The notes below the pieces were generated by a model. The model ran no database searches. It was given only the letters and a program-made list of their open reading frames with translations, and was not told the DNA's origin. Below are positions 7,095 through 13,876 of a DNA stretch of 41,741 bases, piece after piece. Origin of the DNA: a virus; the IMG/VR virus record IMGVR_UViG_3300032360_000020, positions 1 through 41,741 of that record, one strand, 5' to 3'. The position numbers and the translations under genes were made by a program. The stretch's first letter is position 1; each line of letters begins with the position of its first letter.

Positions 7095-7132
7095 AGGGAG
7101 TCTGAACGGGCTTCCTGATCTGATTTTTTTTT
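7095..7132 (+). terminator. Repeat hairpin 3 of 3, terminator-like
   Basis: AGGGAG (7095-7100) pairs with CTTCCT (7111-7116), with one G-T pair, and is followed by GATCTGAT and an unbroken run of nine T residues (7124-7132). It is the strongest terminator of the three. Its left half, ATCTGATTAGGGAGT, also occurs at 6901-6915, where it supplies the binding site for the 49-residue gene. Confidence 0.7.
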
Positions 7133-7146
7133 GAGCAAGCTCAGAG

Positions 7147-7162
7147 CTGATAGTATTGGTGG
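7147..7162 (+). repeat. 16-nt intergenic repeat, copy 1
   Basis: CTGATAGTATTGGTGG occurs here and exactly again at 8419-8434. Both copies lie shortly after a gene or hairpin and upstream of the next gene cluster, and both are followed by an AT-rich segment. A promoter or activator element is possible; neither copy has a clear sigma70 -10 and -35 pair. Confidence 0.45.
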
Positions 7163-7184
7163 ATAACTTAAAGGAAAATATAAT

Positions 7185-7424
7185 ATGGAAATAATAAGAT
7201 TAGCATTATGTTCAGATGATACAGACCAACCTTCATTTGATTTTTGGATTCAGGAACCAGATGAATGGTTAAAAGATCATGAACATTCAATTGATGTAGA
7301 ATATAAACATGTTCCTTTGGATCTTTGGAACTCTTACCAAGAACAGCGTAAGAAATGTGCAGGTGAAAAGGATAAGCTACAAACTCTTGAAAATAAACTT
7401 TATAATTTAGGGAAAAGGAACTGA
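7185..7424 (+). CDS. 79-residue protein of unknown function
   Basis: First gene of a compact five-gene cluster (7185-8397). It is acidic in the middle and ends in a Lys-rich helical segment (QEQRKKCAGEKDKLQTLENK) likely to form a short coiled coil. AAGGA lies about 10 nt before the ATG. I do not recognise it. Confidence 0.7.
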   Translation: MEIIRLALCSDDTDQPSFDFWIQEPDEWLKDHEHSIDVEYKHVPLDLWNSYQEQRKKCAGEKDKLQTLENKLYNLGKRN

Positions 7425-7426
7425 GT

Positions 7427-7675
7427 ATGTCAGATATAAAAGATATTGGTTTGAAGATAGAGGCAATCACAGAAGCTTTGAGAGTTATTAATACTGTGAA
7501 TCATACAGATTTACATTTGGATCAGAAGCATATCTATATGTTAAATTTTATCATAATAGATTTGTCTGACCATCTTGATGATCTTGCTAAAATTGCATCG
7601 GAACATGCAAATGTATTAGCTGCCTTGAAGTATGCAGGTTCAAAGATAACAGGAGATGTAGATCATGAAAGTTAA
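7427..7675 (+). CDS. 82-residue helical protein of unknown function
   Basis: Starts 2 nt after the preceding stop with AAGGA well placed. The product is mostly helical and acidic (KIEAITEALRVINTVNHTDL near the start, HLDDLAKIASEHANVLAAL later). No family recognised. It overlaps the next gene by 11 nt, so co-translation is likely. Confidence 0.7.
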   Translation: MSDIKDIGLKIEAITEALRVINTVNHTDLHLDQKHIYMLNFIIIDLSDHLDDLAKIASEHANVLAALKYAGSKITGDVDHES

Positions 7676-7796
7676 AGAGACTCTTAGATACATAGGTTTG
7701 ATAGTCTTGATGACCTTTGTATTCTATATAATATTATTTGTTGTAATGGGCTTGGTAGGTTTTATGGAATTATCAATTGGAAAGGAGATACTATGA
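7665..7796 (+). CDS. 43-residue single-pass membrane protein
   Basis: A small frame with a short Lys-rich start (MKVKETLRYIG) then about 25 strongly hydrophobic residues (LIVLMTFVFYIILFVVMGLV) and a short tail. Its stop overlaps the following ATG as ATGA. A single inner-membrane span with a positive N-terminus is clear. Function unknown; phages use such peptides to inhibit host membrane proteins or exclude rivals, but nothing here identifies one. Confidence 0.65.
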   Translation: MKVKETLRYIGLIVLMTFVFYIILFVVMGLVGFMELSIGKEIL

Positions 7797-8191
7797 TGGA
7801 TATAGATAGAGCTTATAAGGGTAAAGATTTAGTAGCTAAAGTTAAAGAGTTATTAGACTTCTATGAAGTATTACTTTATGGAATAGATGAAGAAGAAAAA
7901 CCTTTTGAAGAAAAGATATTTGATAAAGACTTTAATGGTTTAGTAAGTTATATAGATTTTGTTGTTATGAATTCAGAAGGGAAAGCTATCGGCATTGGTC
8001 TAGAAAAGATTCAGGAACTTGAAGGACAAGTAAGAGAAGAGATGTATTGGTTAAGAGAATATCAATTAGGTAGCTCTGATGTTCATCATAGAAGAGCATA
8101 TTATGAAGGTAAGAATTCAACTTGGAATGCTCAAGATGTTGAAGAAGCTATATCACCTAGCTGTAATGTATCGGAGGTTGAAACTAAATGA
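7793..8191 (+). CDS. 132-residue acidic protein of unknown function
   Basis: Starts at ATGATG after AAGGAG, overlapping the membrane peptide by 4 nt. The product is soluble, rich in Glu, Asp, Tyr and Lys, with helical stretches (DLVAKVKELLDFYEVLLYGI and IQELEGQVREEMYWLREYQL). It overlaps the next gene by 4 nt. No family recognised. Confidence 0.75.
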   Translation: MMDIDRAYKGKDLVAKVKELLDFYEVLLYGIDEEEKPFEEKIFDKDFNGLVSYIDFVVMNSEGKAIGIGLEKIQELEGQVREEMYWLREYQLGSSDVHHRRAYYEGKNSTWNAQDVEEAISPSCNVSEVETK

Positions 8192-8397
8192 ACACTGAAT
8201 CAGAAAAGATAATCAGAGATACTTTAATGTTCAAGGCTAGGCAGTATTGTAAAGATAAAGGTTTTGAAATTACAGATATGTATGTTGATGCAGAAATAGA
8301 TACTGAATGGGATGCTACTGTACATGTTGAACATGATGCTGGGTATTTCATTGCTTATATCTGCCGTGGAGAGTTAACTATAGAATGTCAAGGATGA
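8188..8397 (+). CDS. 69-residue protein of unknown function
   Basis: Overlaps the preceding gene as ATGA. It begins with a helix (ESEKIIRDTLMFKARQYCKD) followed by what looks like a small beta-sheet with alternating residues (ATVHVEHDAGYFIAYICRGE). It may be a small alpha-beta domain. Last gene of its cluster; a 16-nt repeat and a long hairpin follow. Confidence 0.7.
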   Translation: MNTESEKIIRDTLMFKARQYCKDKGFEITDMYVDAEIDTEWDATVHVEHDAGYFIAYICRGELTIECQG

Positions 8398-8418
8398 GGA
8401 GGTCTTATACGAAAAAAA

Positions 8419-8434
8419 CTGATAGTATTGGTGG
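8419..8434 (+). repeat. 16-nt intergenic repeat, copy 2
   Basis: Exact second copy of the element at 7147-7162. It precedes the long hairpin at 8443-8502 and lies 21 nt after the stop of the 69-residue gene. Confidence 0.45.
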
Positions 8435-8442
8435 TATATATA

Positions 8443-8502
8443 ACTACTCACCCGAAATCGCGCAGGAACCCCATAAACCCTACGCAATTTAGGGCGAGTA
8501 GT
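8443..8502 (+). promoter_or_regulatory. Long imperfect hairpin in an intergenic gap
   Basis: Arms of 24 nt (8443-8466 and 8479-8502) are complementary at 20 of 24 positions around a 12-nt loop. No T-run follows, only an AT-rich stretch with TTAATTAATTAATTAA. It is therefore less likely a simple terminator than an RNA processing site, a stabilising 5' structure for the gene at 8535, or a DNA operator. Confidence 0.6.
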
Positions 8503-8534
8503 ATAATTTAATTAATTAATTAAGGAACTATGTT

Positions 8535-8777
8535 ATGAAATGTAAATTTAATGTTATTAAAAATAGGCCAGCACCGAGAAGATCTCATGGTGGTAGAAAT
8601 GGGACTAGTTGGCTTGATTTCTTTAATACTTTAGAGGTTGGAGATTGGTTTGCCGTAACTAAAAAAGAACATAGGAGAGTACAGTCTTCTGCTTCTTTGC
8701 ATCGTACAGGCAAGTATAGCCTTTATAAGAGTGATGAATATCCAGCAGGTTATATCTTTCTGCTTCATTCTGAATAG
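8535..8777 (+). CDS. 80-residue basic protein, VGDWF-containing
   Basis: A basic protein with a Pro and Arg-rich start, then TSWLDFFNTLEVGDWFAVTK, followed by basic residues and a Tyr-rich end (YKSDEYPAGYIFLLHSE). The pattern of an EVGDxF core followed by Arg-rich sequence is common in a widespread family of small phage proteins of unknown function, sometimes described as DNA-binding-like; the match is from memory. AAGGA lies 8 nt upstream of the ATG. Confidence 0.7.
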   Translation: MKCKFNVIKNRPAPRRSHGGRNGTSWLDFFNTLEVGDWFAVTKKEHRRVQSSASLHRTGKYSLYKSDEYPAGYIFLLHSE

Positions 8778-8789
8778 GTTAAACCCACC

Positions 8790-8836
8790 AGACCTGAGCA
8801 TGTCTATAAACTGCTTGCTTTATAAACTGCTTGCTT
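8790..8836 (+). repeat. Post-gene repeat with a 16-nt tandem duplication
   Basis: Positions 8790-8817 match 10785-10812 at 27 of 28 positions. Both copies begin shortly after a stop codon. Here the 3' part is duplicated in tandem: TATAAACTGCTTGCTT at 8805-8820 and again at 8821-8836. The second copy contributes the -35 box of the promoter below. The remainder of the gap to 8967 holds a separated inverted repeat, CTTATGAT (8883-8890) and ATCATAAG (8920-8927). Confidence 0.65.
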
Positions 8837-8859
8837 TATTGTTTAAAATATGCTAAAAT
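8831..8859 (+). promoter_or_regulatory. Sigma70-like promoter
   Basis: TTGCTT (8831-8836) and TAAAAT (8854-8859) are 17 nt apart, matching consensus at 4 of 6 and 5 of 6 positions. It would drive the genes from 8968. Confidence is moderate because AT-rich DNA yields such matches easily. Confidence 0.45.
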
Positions 8860-8967
8860 ATTTTATATATTTAGTAGAGCATCTTATGATTATGATTGCT
8901 TTTGATTGCTATGAGGTTTATCATAAGGTGTTCTATTAAATTAATATAAATTAACTTGGAGTTTAAT

Positions 8968-9279
8968 ATGGGTACATATAAAAATGCATTGATAGATTTG
9001 GAATCTTTAAATTCTATTGATTCTAGCTATGAAATTAGGAAGCTTTGTGAGTTTGAAAATAATGCAGAGAATCTTAATAATCTAGTTTGTTATACTTCTG
9101 ACGAGATTACTAAAGGTCAGTTAGATTTCTGTACTAGAAAGATGTCATATGCTATCAGTACACAGAGCTATATCTTTTGGAGTTCTGTTAGAAATGGAGT
9201 CATGAACGCTTATACTTTAAAGGAGAAGCAAGAAGAGTTAGATCGTGAAGCAAAAGAAGAAGAGAAGGAGGTTAATTAA
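8968..9279 (+). CDS. 103-residue protein of unknown function
   Basis: An acidic, helical protein that ends in a strongly charged helix (LKEKQEELDREAKEEEKEVN). The ATG at 8968 was preferred over an in-frame TTG at 8956 because TTGGAG lies immediately upstream of it. No recognised family. The following gene starts 2 nt after its stop. Confidence 0.7.
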   Translation: MGTYKNALIDLESLNSIDSSYEIRKLCEFENNAENLNNLVCYTSDEITKGQLDFCTRKMSYAISTQSYIFWSSVRNGVMNAYTLKEKQEELDREAKEEEKEVN

Positions 9280-9281
9280 AC

Positions 9282-9461
9282 ATGGAAGATTCTTATATAG
9301 ATCAGCTTGAATATTTTATTTATTTAGATGAGCTTAGAGAGTCTGGTATTTGTAATATGTTTGAAGCTCCTCGCTATCTTATGATAGAATATGGTTTAGA
9401 TAGGAAAGATGCTAAGAGTGTTTTTTTAAATTGGGCTAACAGGTATAAGGAGGTTGGTTAA
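9282..9461 (+). CDS. 59-residue conserved-type small phage protein
   Basis: A small frame with the pattern YLDELRESGICNMFEAPRYL, then EYGLDRKDAKSVFLNW. This order (LDELRESG, NMF, then a second helix with GLDRKDA) recurs in short proteins of many phages and prophages, from memory. It resembles a two-helix DNA-binding-like unit, but no function is established to my knowledge. It starts 2 nt after the previous stop and overlaps the next ATG by one base. Confidence 0.7.
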   Translation: MEDSYIDQLEYFIYLDELRESGICNMFEAPRYLMIEYGLDRKDAKSVFLNWANRYKEVG

Positions 9462-9736
9462 TGTTGATGATAGAACGAGAAGAGTTCAAATCTTATGAGG
9501 ATAAAATAGCTTTTCTCAGACATAAGCTTAGAGATTCTTCAGATCCTAATGACTTAGGTTTCTCTAAATTAAATTCCAGATTAGGTTTATGTAGTAATGG
9601 AATTAATAAGAGACTTAAATATCTAAGCAGAGGCAATCTAAAACCTAAGTTGGAATGGGAATTAGCTGCTGATGCTTTGATCTATGAGTTAGATTATGAA
9701 GAGAATCTAATTAGATTTGCTTATGAAATTAAATAG
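9461..9736 (+). CDS. 91-residue protein of unknown function
   Basis: Start overlaps the preceding stop by one base, and AAGGAGG lies within that gene 7 nt upstream. The product is charged and helical, with a basic central part (INKRLKYLSRGNLKPKLEW) and an acidic end. No recognised family. A clear terminator follows. Confidence 0.7.
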   Translation: MLMIEREEFKSYEDKIAFLRHKLRDSSDPNDLGFSKLNSRLGLCSNGINKRLKYLSRGNLKPKLEWELAADALIYELDYEENLIRFAYEIK

Positions 9737-9742
9737 ATTTAC

Positions 9743-9775
9743 AAGGCCCTTAGATTCTTAGGGGCCTTTAATTTT
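9743..9775 (+). terminator. Rho-independent terminator
   Basis: AAGGCCC (9743-9749) pairs perfectly with GGGCCTT (9762-9768) and is followed by TAATTTTAATT. It lies 6 nt after the stop of the 9461 gene and closes the transcription unit that begins near 8860. Confidence 0.85.
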
Positions 9776-9796
9776 AATTATACTTTAGGAATTAAT

Positions 9797-10777
9797 ATGA
9801 CTATATTAAATTTGAATGTTGAAAATAGAAGGCAGACTGTTGCAGATCTTGGAATCTTTCCAGAGTCTGTTACGTTTGACACTAGGTATGAACGGTTAAG
9901 GACTGTAGATTCTGATATTGTTGTTGGAAATCGTAATGCTTTAATCAATTGTTCTAATGAGGAAGTTGTTTCGATAGTTAGTAATAGCTATTTAAATACT
10001 AACACTCATGCTGATCAGTTTTCTAAAATGGAAGAAATGATAATCAATTCTAAGTTAGAGTTGTCGGGTTTAACGAGATCAGTAGAGGCTTCGCCTAATG
10101 GAGCTAAAGCGTTTGTTAGATATAGATTTCCTGCACATGAAATTGATGTTGGAGGTAATGGGGATCTTGTACAGTTGGAGATGTTGGGGCGTAATAGCAT
10201 TGATCTAAGTTGGCCTTCAGTGTTTGAAGCTGGAGCATTTAGAATGGTTTGTCTTAATGGTTGTGTGTTTGGAACCGTGGCTGCTGTTGGAAAGGTTAGA
10301 CATACTAAGTATTCTAATATTGATGCTGCTATCATTTCAATGGGCAAATGTCTTGAGTCTTTCTTAGCTGAAACTGATAAGTGGAATGCTTGGAGAGATA
10401 TAAAGATAAGAGATAATGAAGCCTATGAAGTTATCGCTTTACTTTCAGGAAACAAATATGCTATTAAAGATATTGATCTTGTAACTTCTAATAGTCTTTC
10501 AGTTATCACAGCCTTAGAAGAACATACTCATAACAAGGATGGTTCTATTAGAAAGGGTAGCAGCTTAGCTTCTATCTGGAATATCTATTCAACTGTGTAT
10601 GTTCCTTCAATGGGTCGTAATCTATGGAGCTTATATAATTCCTTAACTGATTGGGCTTCACATCATCAGACAACTAGAAAAGATAATGTATCTAACATAG
10701 CAGTCAAGAGTGTTAATGCATTTGATAATATAAGGAGAGTTATTAATACTAGCAGACCTTTTAGATTAGCAGCTTAA
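9797..10777 (+). CDS. DUF932-type phage protein
   Basis: A 326-residue protein of the family once named phage/plasmid-like protein. The core has the typical layout: an N-terminal LRTVDSDIVVGNRN segment, a beta-rich centre (AKAFVRYRFPAHEIDVGGN), and the hallmark FRMVCLNGCVFGT near residue 155. The family is found beside replication and recombination genes in plasmids and phages; its biochemical role is not established to my knowledge. AGGA precedes the ATG by 7 nt. It lies alone between two terminators, so it may be expressed separately from the SSB operon. Confidence 0.85.
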   Translation: MTILNLNVENRRQTVADLGIFPESVTFDTRYERLRTVDSDIVVGNRNALINCSNEEVVSIVSNSYLNTNTHADQFSKMEEMIINSKLELSGLTRSVEASPNGAKAFVRYRFPAHEIDVGGNGDLVQLEMLGRNSIDLSWPSVFEAGAFRMVCLNGCVFGTVAAVGKVRHTKYSNIDAAIISMGKCLESFLAETDKWNAWRDIKIRDNEAYEVIALLSGNKYAIKDIDLVTSNSLSVITALEEHTHNKDGSIRKGSSLASIWNIYSTVYVPSMGRNLWSLYNSLTDWASHHQTTRKDNVSNIAVKSVNAFDNIRRVINTSRPFRLAA

Positions 10778-10780
10778 TCT

Positions 10781-10822
10781 TCCAAGACCTGAGCATGTCT
10801 CTAAACTGCTTGGAGTTTTTTT
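10781..10822 (+). terminator. Terminator containing the post-gene repeat
   Basis: TCCAAG (10781-10786) pairs with CTTGGA (10809-10814) around a loop that contains the shared 28-nt repeat (see 8790), followed by seven T residues (10816-10822). An alternative inner hairpin AAACT/AGTTT ends in the same T-run. Confidence 0.7.
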
Positions 10823-10863
10823 AAAGCCTCTCAGATTTATTGTTGTTGGAGGCGATAAAAAGC

Positions 10864-10892
10864 TTGACAAGCATATAGCTATGCAGTATAGT
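10864..10892 (+). promoter_or_regulatory. Near-perfect sigma70 promoter for the SSB operon
   Basis: TTGACA (10864-10869) and TATAGT (10887-10892) are 17 nt apart, matching consensus at 11 of 12 positions. The predicted start lies about 20 nt upstream of the SSB ATG. With the two promoters near 5500, this supports transcription by the host enzyme. Confidence 0.8.
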
Positions 10893-10921
10893 TATTTTAA
10901 TTTTAAGCAAGGAGTATTTTT

Positions 10922-11347
10922 ATGGCAGTAGTAGAGGGAGTAGCTATGTGGGCTTCTATCATTTCACCTAATGATAAGTTTGAACCTGTGTATACAATTA
11001 ATGTTGTGATAGATGATAAGGAAGCTAAGGAGTTTGCATCTAAAGGACATAAGATTAAGGATACAGAGATGGGCCCTTCGGTTGTTGTAAGACGTAAAGT
11101 CCAAGACAAGAAAGGTAACAATAGACCAATCCCTAAGTTGGTGGATAGAGATAAGCAACCACTAACAGAGTATGTAGGTAATGGATCTAAAGTTAAAGTT
11201 CAATACCATGAATGGGAAACAACTAATAGCTTTGGAAGTTTCAAAGGATTAGATTTGCAAGCCGTTCAAGTTTTGGATTTAGTTGTTTTTAATCCCGGGC
11301 CTAGCGATGGAGATGAGTTCGGTTTATCAGAGGAGGATGAATTTTAA
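10922..11347 (+). CDS. Single-stranded DNA-binding protein (T7 gp2.5-like)
   Basis: A 141-residue OB-fold type protein that would coat single-stranded DNA during replication. The N-terminal part (AMWASIISPNDKFEPVYTIN, then a beta-rich stretch) and length fit gp2.5-like or DUF2815-type SSBs. The C-terminus is strongly acidic and ends in Phe (GLSEEDEF), the partner-docking tail seen in T7 gp2.5 and bacterial SSBs. AAGGAG lies just before the ATG and a strong promoter just upstream. It is followed 2 nt later by a small gene and then by a terminator, so it can be expressed at high level before the helicase. Confidence 0.88.
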   Translation: MAVVEGVAMWASIISPNDKFEPVYTINVVIDDKEAKEFASKGHKIKDTEMGPSVVVRRKVQDKKGNNRPIPKLVDRDKQPLTEYVGNGSKVKVQYHEWETTNSFGSFKGLDLQAVQVLDLVVFNPGPSDGDEFGLSEEDEF

Positions 11348-11349
11348 AT

Positions 11350-11613
11350 ATGGAAACAAACGAACCAAGATGGACATATAAAACTGAGGATGCTGTGTAT
11401 GATGTTACTCGTTTGAGCGAGGAAGCACAGATTTCTTTTACCTATTTAGTTGAAGTAGAAGGAGAGATACAAACGTTAGCTAAGCGTATAGATATATTAA
11501 AGGCAGCAGCAAGTAAATTTCATGAGATCCTTAAAGGTTCTTTACTTGATGAGGCAATCATTAACGAAGGCGATGTCGAGGAGGGAGAAGTTCTAGAAGA
11601 AGAAGAAACTTAG
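11350..11613 (+). CDS. 87-residue acidic coiled-coil protein (DUF6447-like)
   Basis: Starts 2 nt after the SSB stop. A short N-terminal segment (DAVYDVTRLSEEAQISF) precedes an amphipathic helix (LVEVEGEIQTLAKRIDILKA) and a poly-acidic tail. The order of a sheet-forming start followed by a long helix is like the small DUF6447-type phage proteins, from memory. Function unknown; co-expression with the SSB suggests a replication accessory. Confidence 0.7.
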   Translation: METNEPRWTYKTEDAVYDVTRLSEEAQISFTYLVEVEGEIQTLAKRIDILKAAASKFHEILKGSLLDEAIINEGDVEEGEVLEEEET

Positions 11614-11634
11614 TATTAGTATCTACCTTAAATA

Positions 11635-11670
11635 AATGCTATAGGGTTTTATATCTTATAGCATTTTTTA
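11635..11670 (+). terminator. Rho-independent terminator after the SSB operon
   Basis: AATGCTATA (11635-11643) pairs perfectly with TATAGCATT (11657-11665) and is followed directly by a run of T. It could let SSB transcripts end before the replication genes, or permit partial read-through. Confidence 0.85.
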
Positions 11671-11700
11671 TATTCTTTTATTTATTTATTGGAGAGACAC

Positions 11701-13386
11701 ATGTCTTTTGTTAAATTTAATTTACCTTGCCCTCGCTGCCCTAGTTCAGATGCAGTTCAGTTAAACGAAAATGATTCAGGAAAATGTTTTAGTTGTGGAG
11801 AATGGATTACAGATTATAATCTTCCTTTCTCTAGAAACTCAGGAGTTCACATGACTCCTCCGAGACTTCCTAAATCTAAGGATTCTAAAGTGGTACACAT
11901 ATCTAAAGATGATTATGTAGGAGTTTTTGGCTCTCTTACTGATAGATCTATTCGGGAAGAAACAGCCAAGCAATATAATGTACGTGTAACTTATAAGAAT
12001 GATGGGACTATCAATGAACATTACTATCCTTATTATAATAAGCAGAAAGAACTTGTAGCTTATAAGATAAGGAAAGTACAGAGTAAAGGATTCTCTTCTA
12101 AAGGGAGCATCCAAGAATCTACATTGTTTGGTCAGTCTTTATTCTCTGAAGGTGGTAAGTATATAACTATCACTGAAGGAGAGTGTGATGCAATGGCTGC
12201 TTATGAATTAACAGGTAGCAAGTGGCCGTGTGTATCTATAAAGAACGGAGCACAGTCAGCAGGTAATGATATTAAAAAGAATTTAGAATTTTTAGAATCT
12301 TTTGAGAATGTTATTATTTGTTTTGATAATGATAAAGCTGGTAGGAAATCTGCATTAGAGATTGCTTCTTTATTTAAACCTAATAAAGCTAAGCTAATGA
12401 CTATGCCACCAGAGTATAAAGATGCTAATGATATGTTGAAAGATAAAGCTTACAATGCTTTTGTTCAATGTTTCTGGAATGCTTCTACCTTTACTCCTTC
12501 TGGAATACTTAGAGTTTCTGAGAAGCTTCAAGACTGGAAGGATAGAAGTAAAACGCCTAGCGTGTTGTATCCTTGGGAAGGTTTGAACAATAAGCTTTTA
12601 GGTATGAGAGGTGGAGAGCTTGTTGTGTTTACAGGAGGGACAGGACTAGGCAAGTCTTTAGTTACTAGGGAGATTGCTCATCATATTTTAAAGACGAGTA
12701 GTGATAAGGTAGGGATCATAGCTTTAGAAGAAGATTGGAGAAAGACTGTTGATGGCTTGCTATCCATAGATATTAATGATAGATTAGATCTAGAAGAAGT
12801 CAGGCTTAAATATTCTGAAGAAGAATTAGATTCTATTTATAATTCTTTACTGTCTTCTGATAAAGTCTATATCCATGCTCACTTTGGTGTTAACAGTGAA
12901 GACGATATTATCTCGAAGCTCAGGTATATCATTGTTGGATGTGAATGTAAGTGGGTTATCATAGATCATTTGCATATGATTACATCTACTATTAATTCTA
13001 TGGACGAGCGTAAGATTATAGATAATTTAATGGCTACGCTTAGAAGTTTGGCTGCTGAAACTGGAGTAGGGCTTGTACTAGTATCTCATCTGCGTAGAGT
13101 ATCAGGCAATGAGGGGCATGAGAATGGTATAGAAGTTAATCTCTCACACCTTAGAGGTTCGGCAGGTATAGGACATATTGCAGATTCTGTTATAGCTTTA
13201 GAAAGAAATCAACAAGCTGATGATGAAATAGAATCTCAGACTACTAGGCTAAGAGTTCTTAAATCTAGATACACTGGTCAGGTTGGACTTGCTGCTCAAT
13301 TAGTATATGATAAAGAGCAAGGCAGATTAACTGAGGTAGATATAACTGAAAGTTCTGATTTAGAATTTGGAGATGTTCCATTTTGA
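11701..13386 (+). CDS. Replicative primase-helicase (T7 gp4-like)
   Basis: A 561-residue fused primase and hexameric helicase. Counting from the ATG at 11701: a zinc finger with C10, C13, C29 and C32; a TOPRIM primase core with E159 and D209-N-D211; then the RecA-like helicase with Walker A GGTGLGKS ending at S319 and a Walker B-like segment (WVIIDHLHMI). The C-terminus is acidic and ends in Phe (LEFGDVPF), as in gp4 proteins that dock on the polymerase. The ATG at 11701 was chosen over an in-frame TTG at 11689 because GGAGAG lies between them. It would unwind and prime DNA for the polymerase at 15007. Confidence 0.95.
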   Translation: MSFVKFNLPCPRCPSSDAVQLNENDSGKCFSCGEWITDYNLPFSRNSGVHMTPPRLPKSKDSKVVHISKDDYVGVFGSLTDRSIREETAKQYNVRVTYKNDGTINEHYYPYYNKQKELVAYKIRKVQSKGFSSKGSIQESTLFGQSLFSEGGKYITITEGECDAMAAYELTGSKWPCVSIKNGAQSAGNDIKKNLEFLESFENVIICFDNDKAGRKSALEIASLFKPNKAKLMTMPPEYKDANDMLKDKAYNAFVQCFWNASTFTPSGILRVSEKLQDWKDRSKTPSVLYPWEGLNNKLLGMRGGELVVFTGGTGLGKSLVTREIAHHILKTSSDKVGIIALEEDWRKTVDGLLSIDINDRLDLEEVRLKYSEEELDSIYNSLLSSDKVYIHAHFGVNSEDDIISKLRYIIVGCECKWVIIDHLHMITSTINSMDERKIIDNLMATLRSLAAETGVGLVLVSHLRRVSGNEGHENGIEVNLSHLRGSAGIGHIADSVIALERNQQADDEIESQTTRLRVLKSRYTGQVGLAAQLVYDKEQGRLTEVDITESSDLEFGDVPF

Positions 13387-13556
13387 CAAAGTGCTTTAGA
13401 GAAGTTATATGGCATTTTGTTTGTGAGGAGTGTTCAGGCTGGTGGAGCATTGCTTCTTCAGATAACTGGACACCTAGTAAATTGTACTGTCCTCATTGTG
13501 CTTCGATAACGGAAGGTATGTTCTTTGTAAATGATGAAGAGGAGATTAAACATTAA
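13383..13556 (+). CDS. 57-residue zinc-ribbon protein with TTG start
   Basis: A small gene overlapping the helicase stop as TTGA. It has two Cys pairs, C14-E-E-C17 and C36-P-H-C39, spaced as in a zinc ribbon, around a Trp-rich centre (SGWWSIASSDNW). Small proteins with WHFVCEEC and YCPHC occur next to replication genes in other marine phages, from memory. The TTG at 13383 is the only start that keeps the first Cys pair in a full-length domain: the next in-frame ATG (13512) lies past both pairs. A nucleic-acid binding accessory of the replisome is likely but unproven. Confidence 0.7.
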   Translation: MTKCFREVIWHFVCEECSGWWSIASSDNWTPSKLYCPHCASITEGMFFVNDEEEIKH

Positions 13557-13782
13557 ATTAAATACATTAACTATAAACAATTATTGTGATGTATCTACAG
13601 GACATTGGAAGTTACATTACTTTTCTAATGCTTCAGTTTATTTAACTGAAGAGTACATGGGTTTCTTAGATGTTGAAGAATGGGATGCTTTAGAAGTGAC
13701 TGACAATGAAGATGGTACTGTAACCTTGAAAGGATATAATAATGAAACGAAAAGTAAGGAGGAACTTAGTAGCAAAATATAG
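13531..13782 (+). CDS. 83-residue protein of unknown function
   Basis: Overlaps the zinc-ribbon gene by 26 nt and the next gene by 41 nt. A basic start is followed by a beta-rich middle (STGHWKLHYFSNASVYL) and an acidic segment (WDALEVTDNEDGTVTL). The exact start is uncertain: the ATGATG at 13531 has a weak site, whereas GAGGAG just downstream would suit a non-ATG start near 13550. No family recognised. Confidence 0.6.
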   Translation: MMKRRLNIKLNTLTINNYCDVSTGHWKLHYFSNASVYLTEEYMGFLDVEEWDALEVTDNEDGTVTLKGYNNETKSKEELSSKI

Positions 13783-13876
13783 TAGGAGATTTAATAAGGC
13801 TCGGATATTTAAAGATCGTAAGAAATCTTTTAAAGCTGGGTATTCTAAACATAAAAAGGAGTGCGGGAAATGTTAG
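13742..13876 (+). CDS. 44-residue very basic protein
   Basis: A tiny frame, more than one third Lys and Arg (MKRKVRRNLVAKYSRRFNKA at the start), ending in KECGKC. It overlaps the genes on both sides. Similar short basic proteins beginning MKRKVRRNLVAKH occur in T7-like and marine podoviruses beside replication genes, from memory. Nucleic-acid binding is likely from charge alone. Confidence 0.65.
   Translation: MKRKVRRNLVAKYSRRFNKARIFKDRKKSFKAGYSKHKKECGKC

Noticed and set aside
7147-8434. 16-nt repeat considered as a T7-type phage polymerase promoter
   Set aside because: Only two copies, no match to the T7-type promoter layout, and no phage RNA polymerase gene is visible.
10015-10347. Minus-strand frame of 110 residues inside the DUF932 gene
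   Set aside because: Fully antisense to a recognised family member, Pro and Asn-rich, no binding site or promoter.
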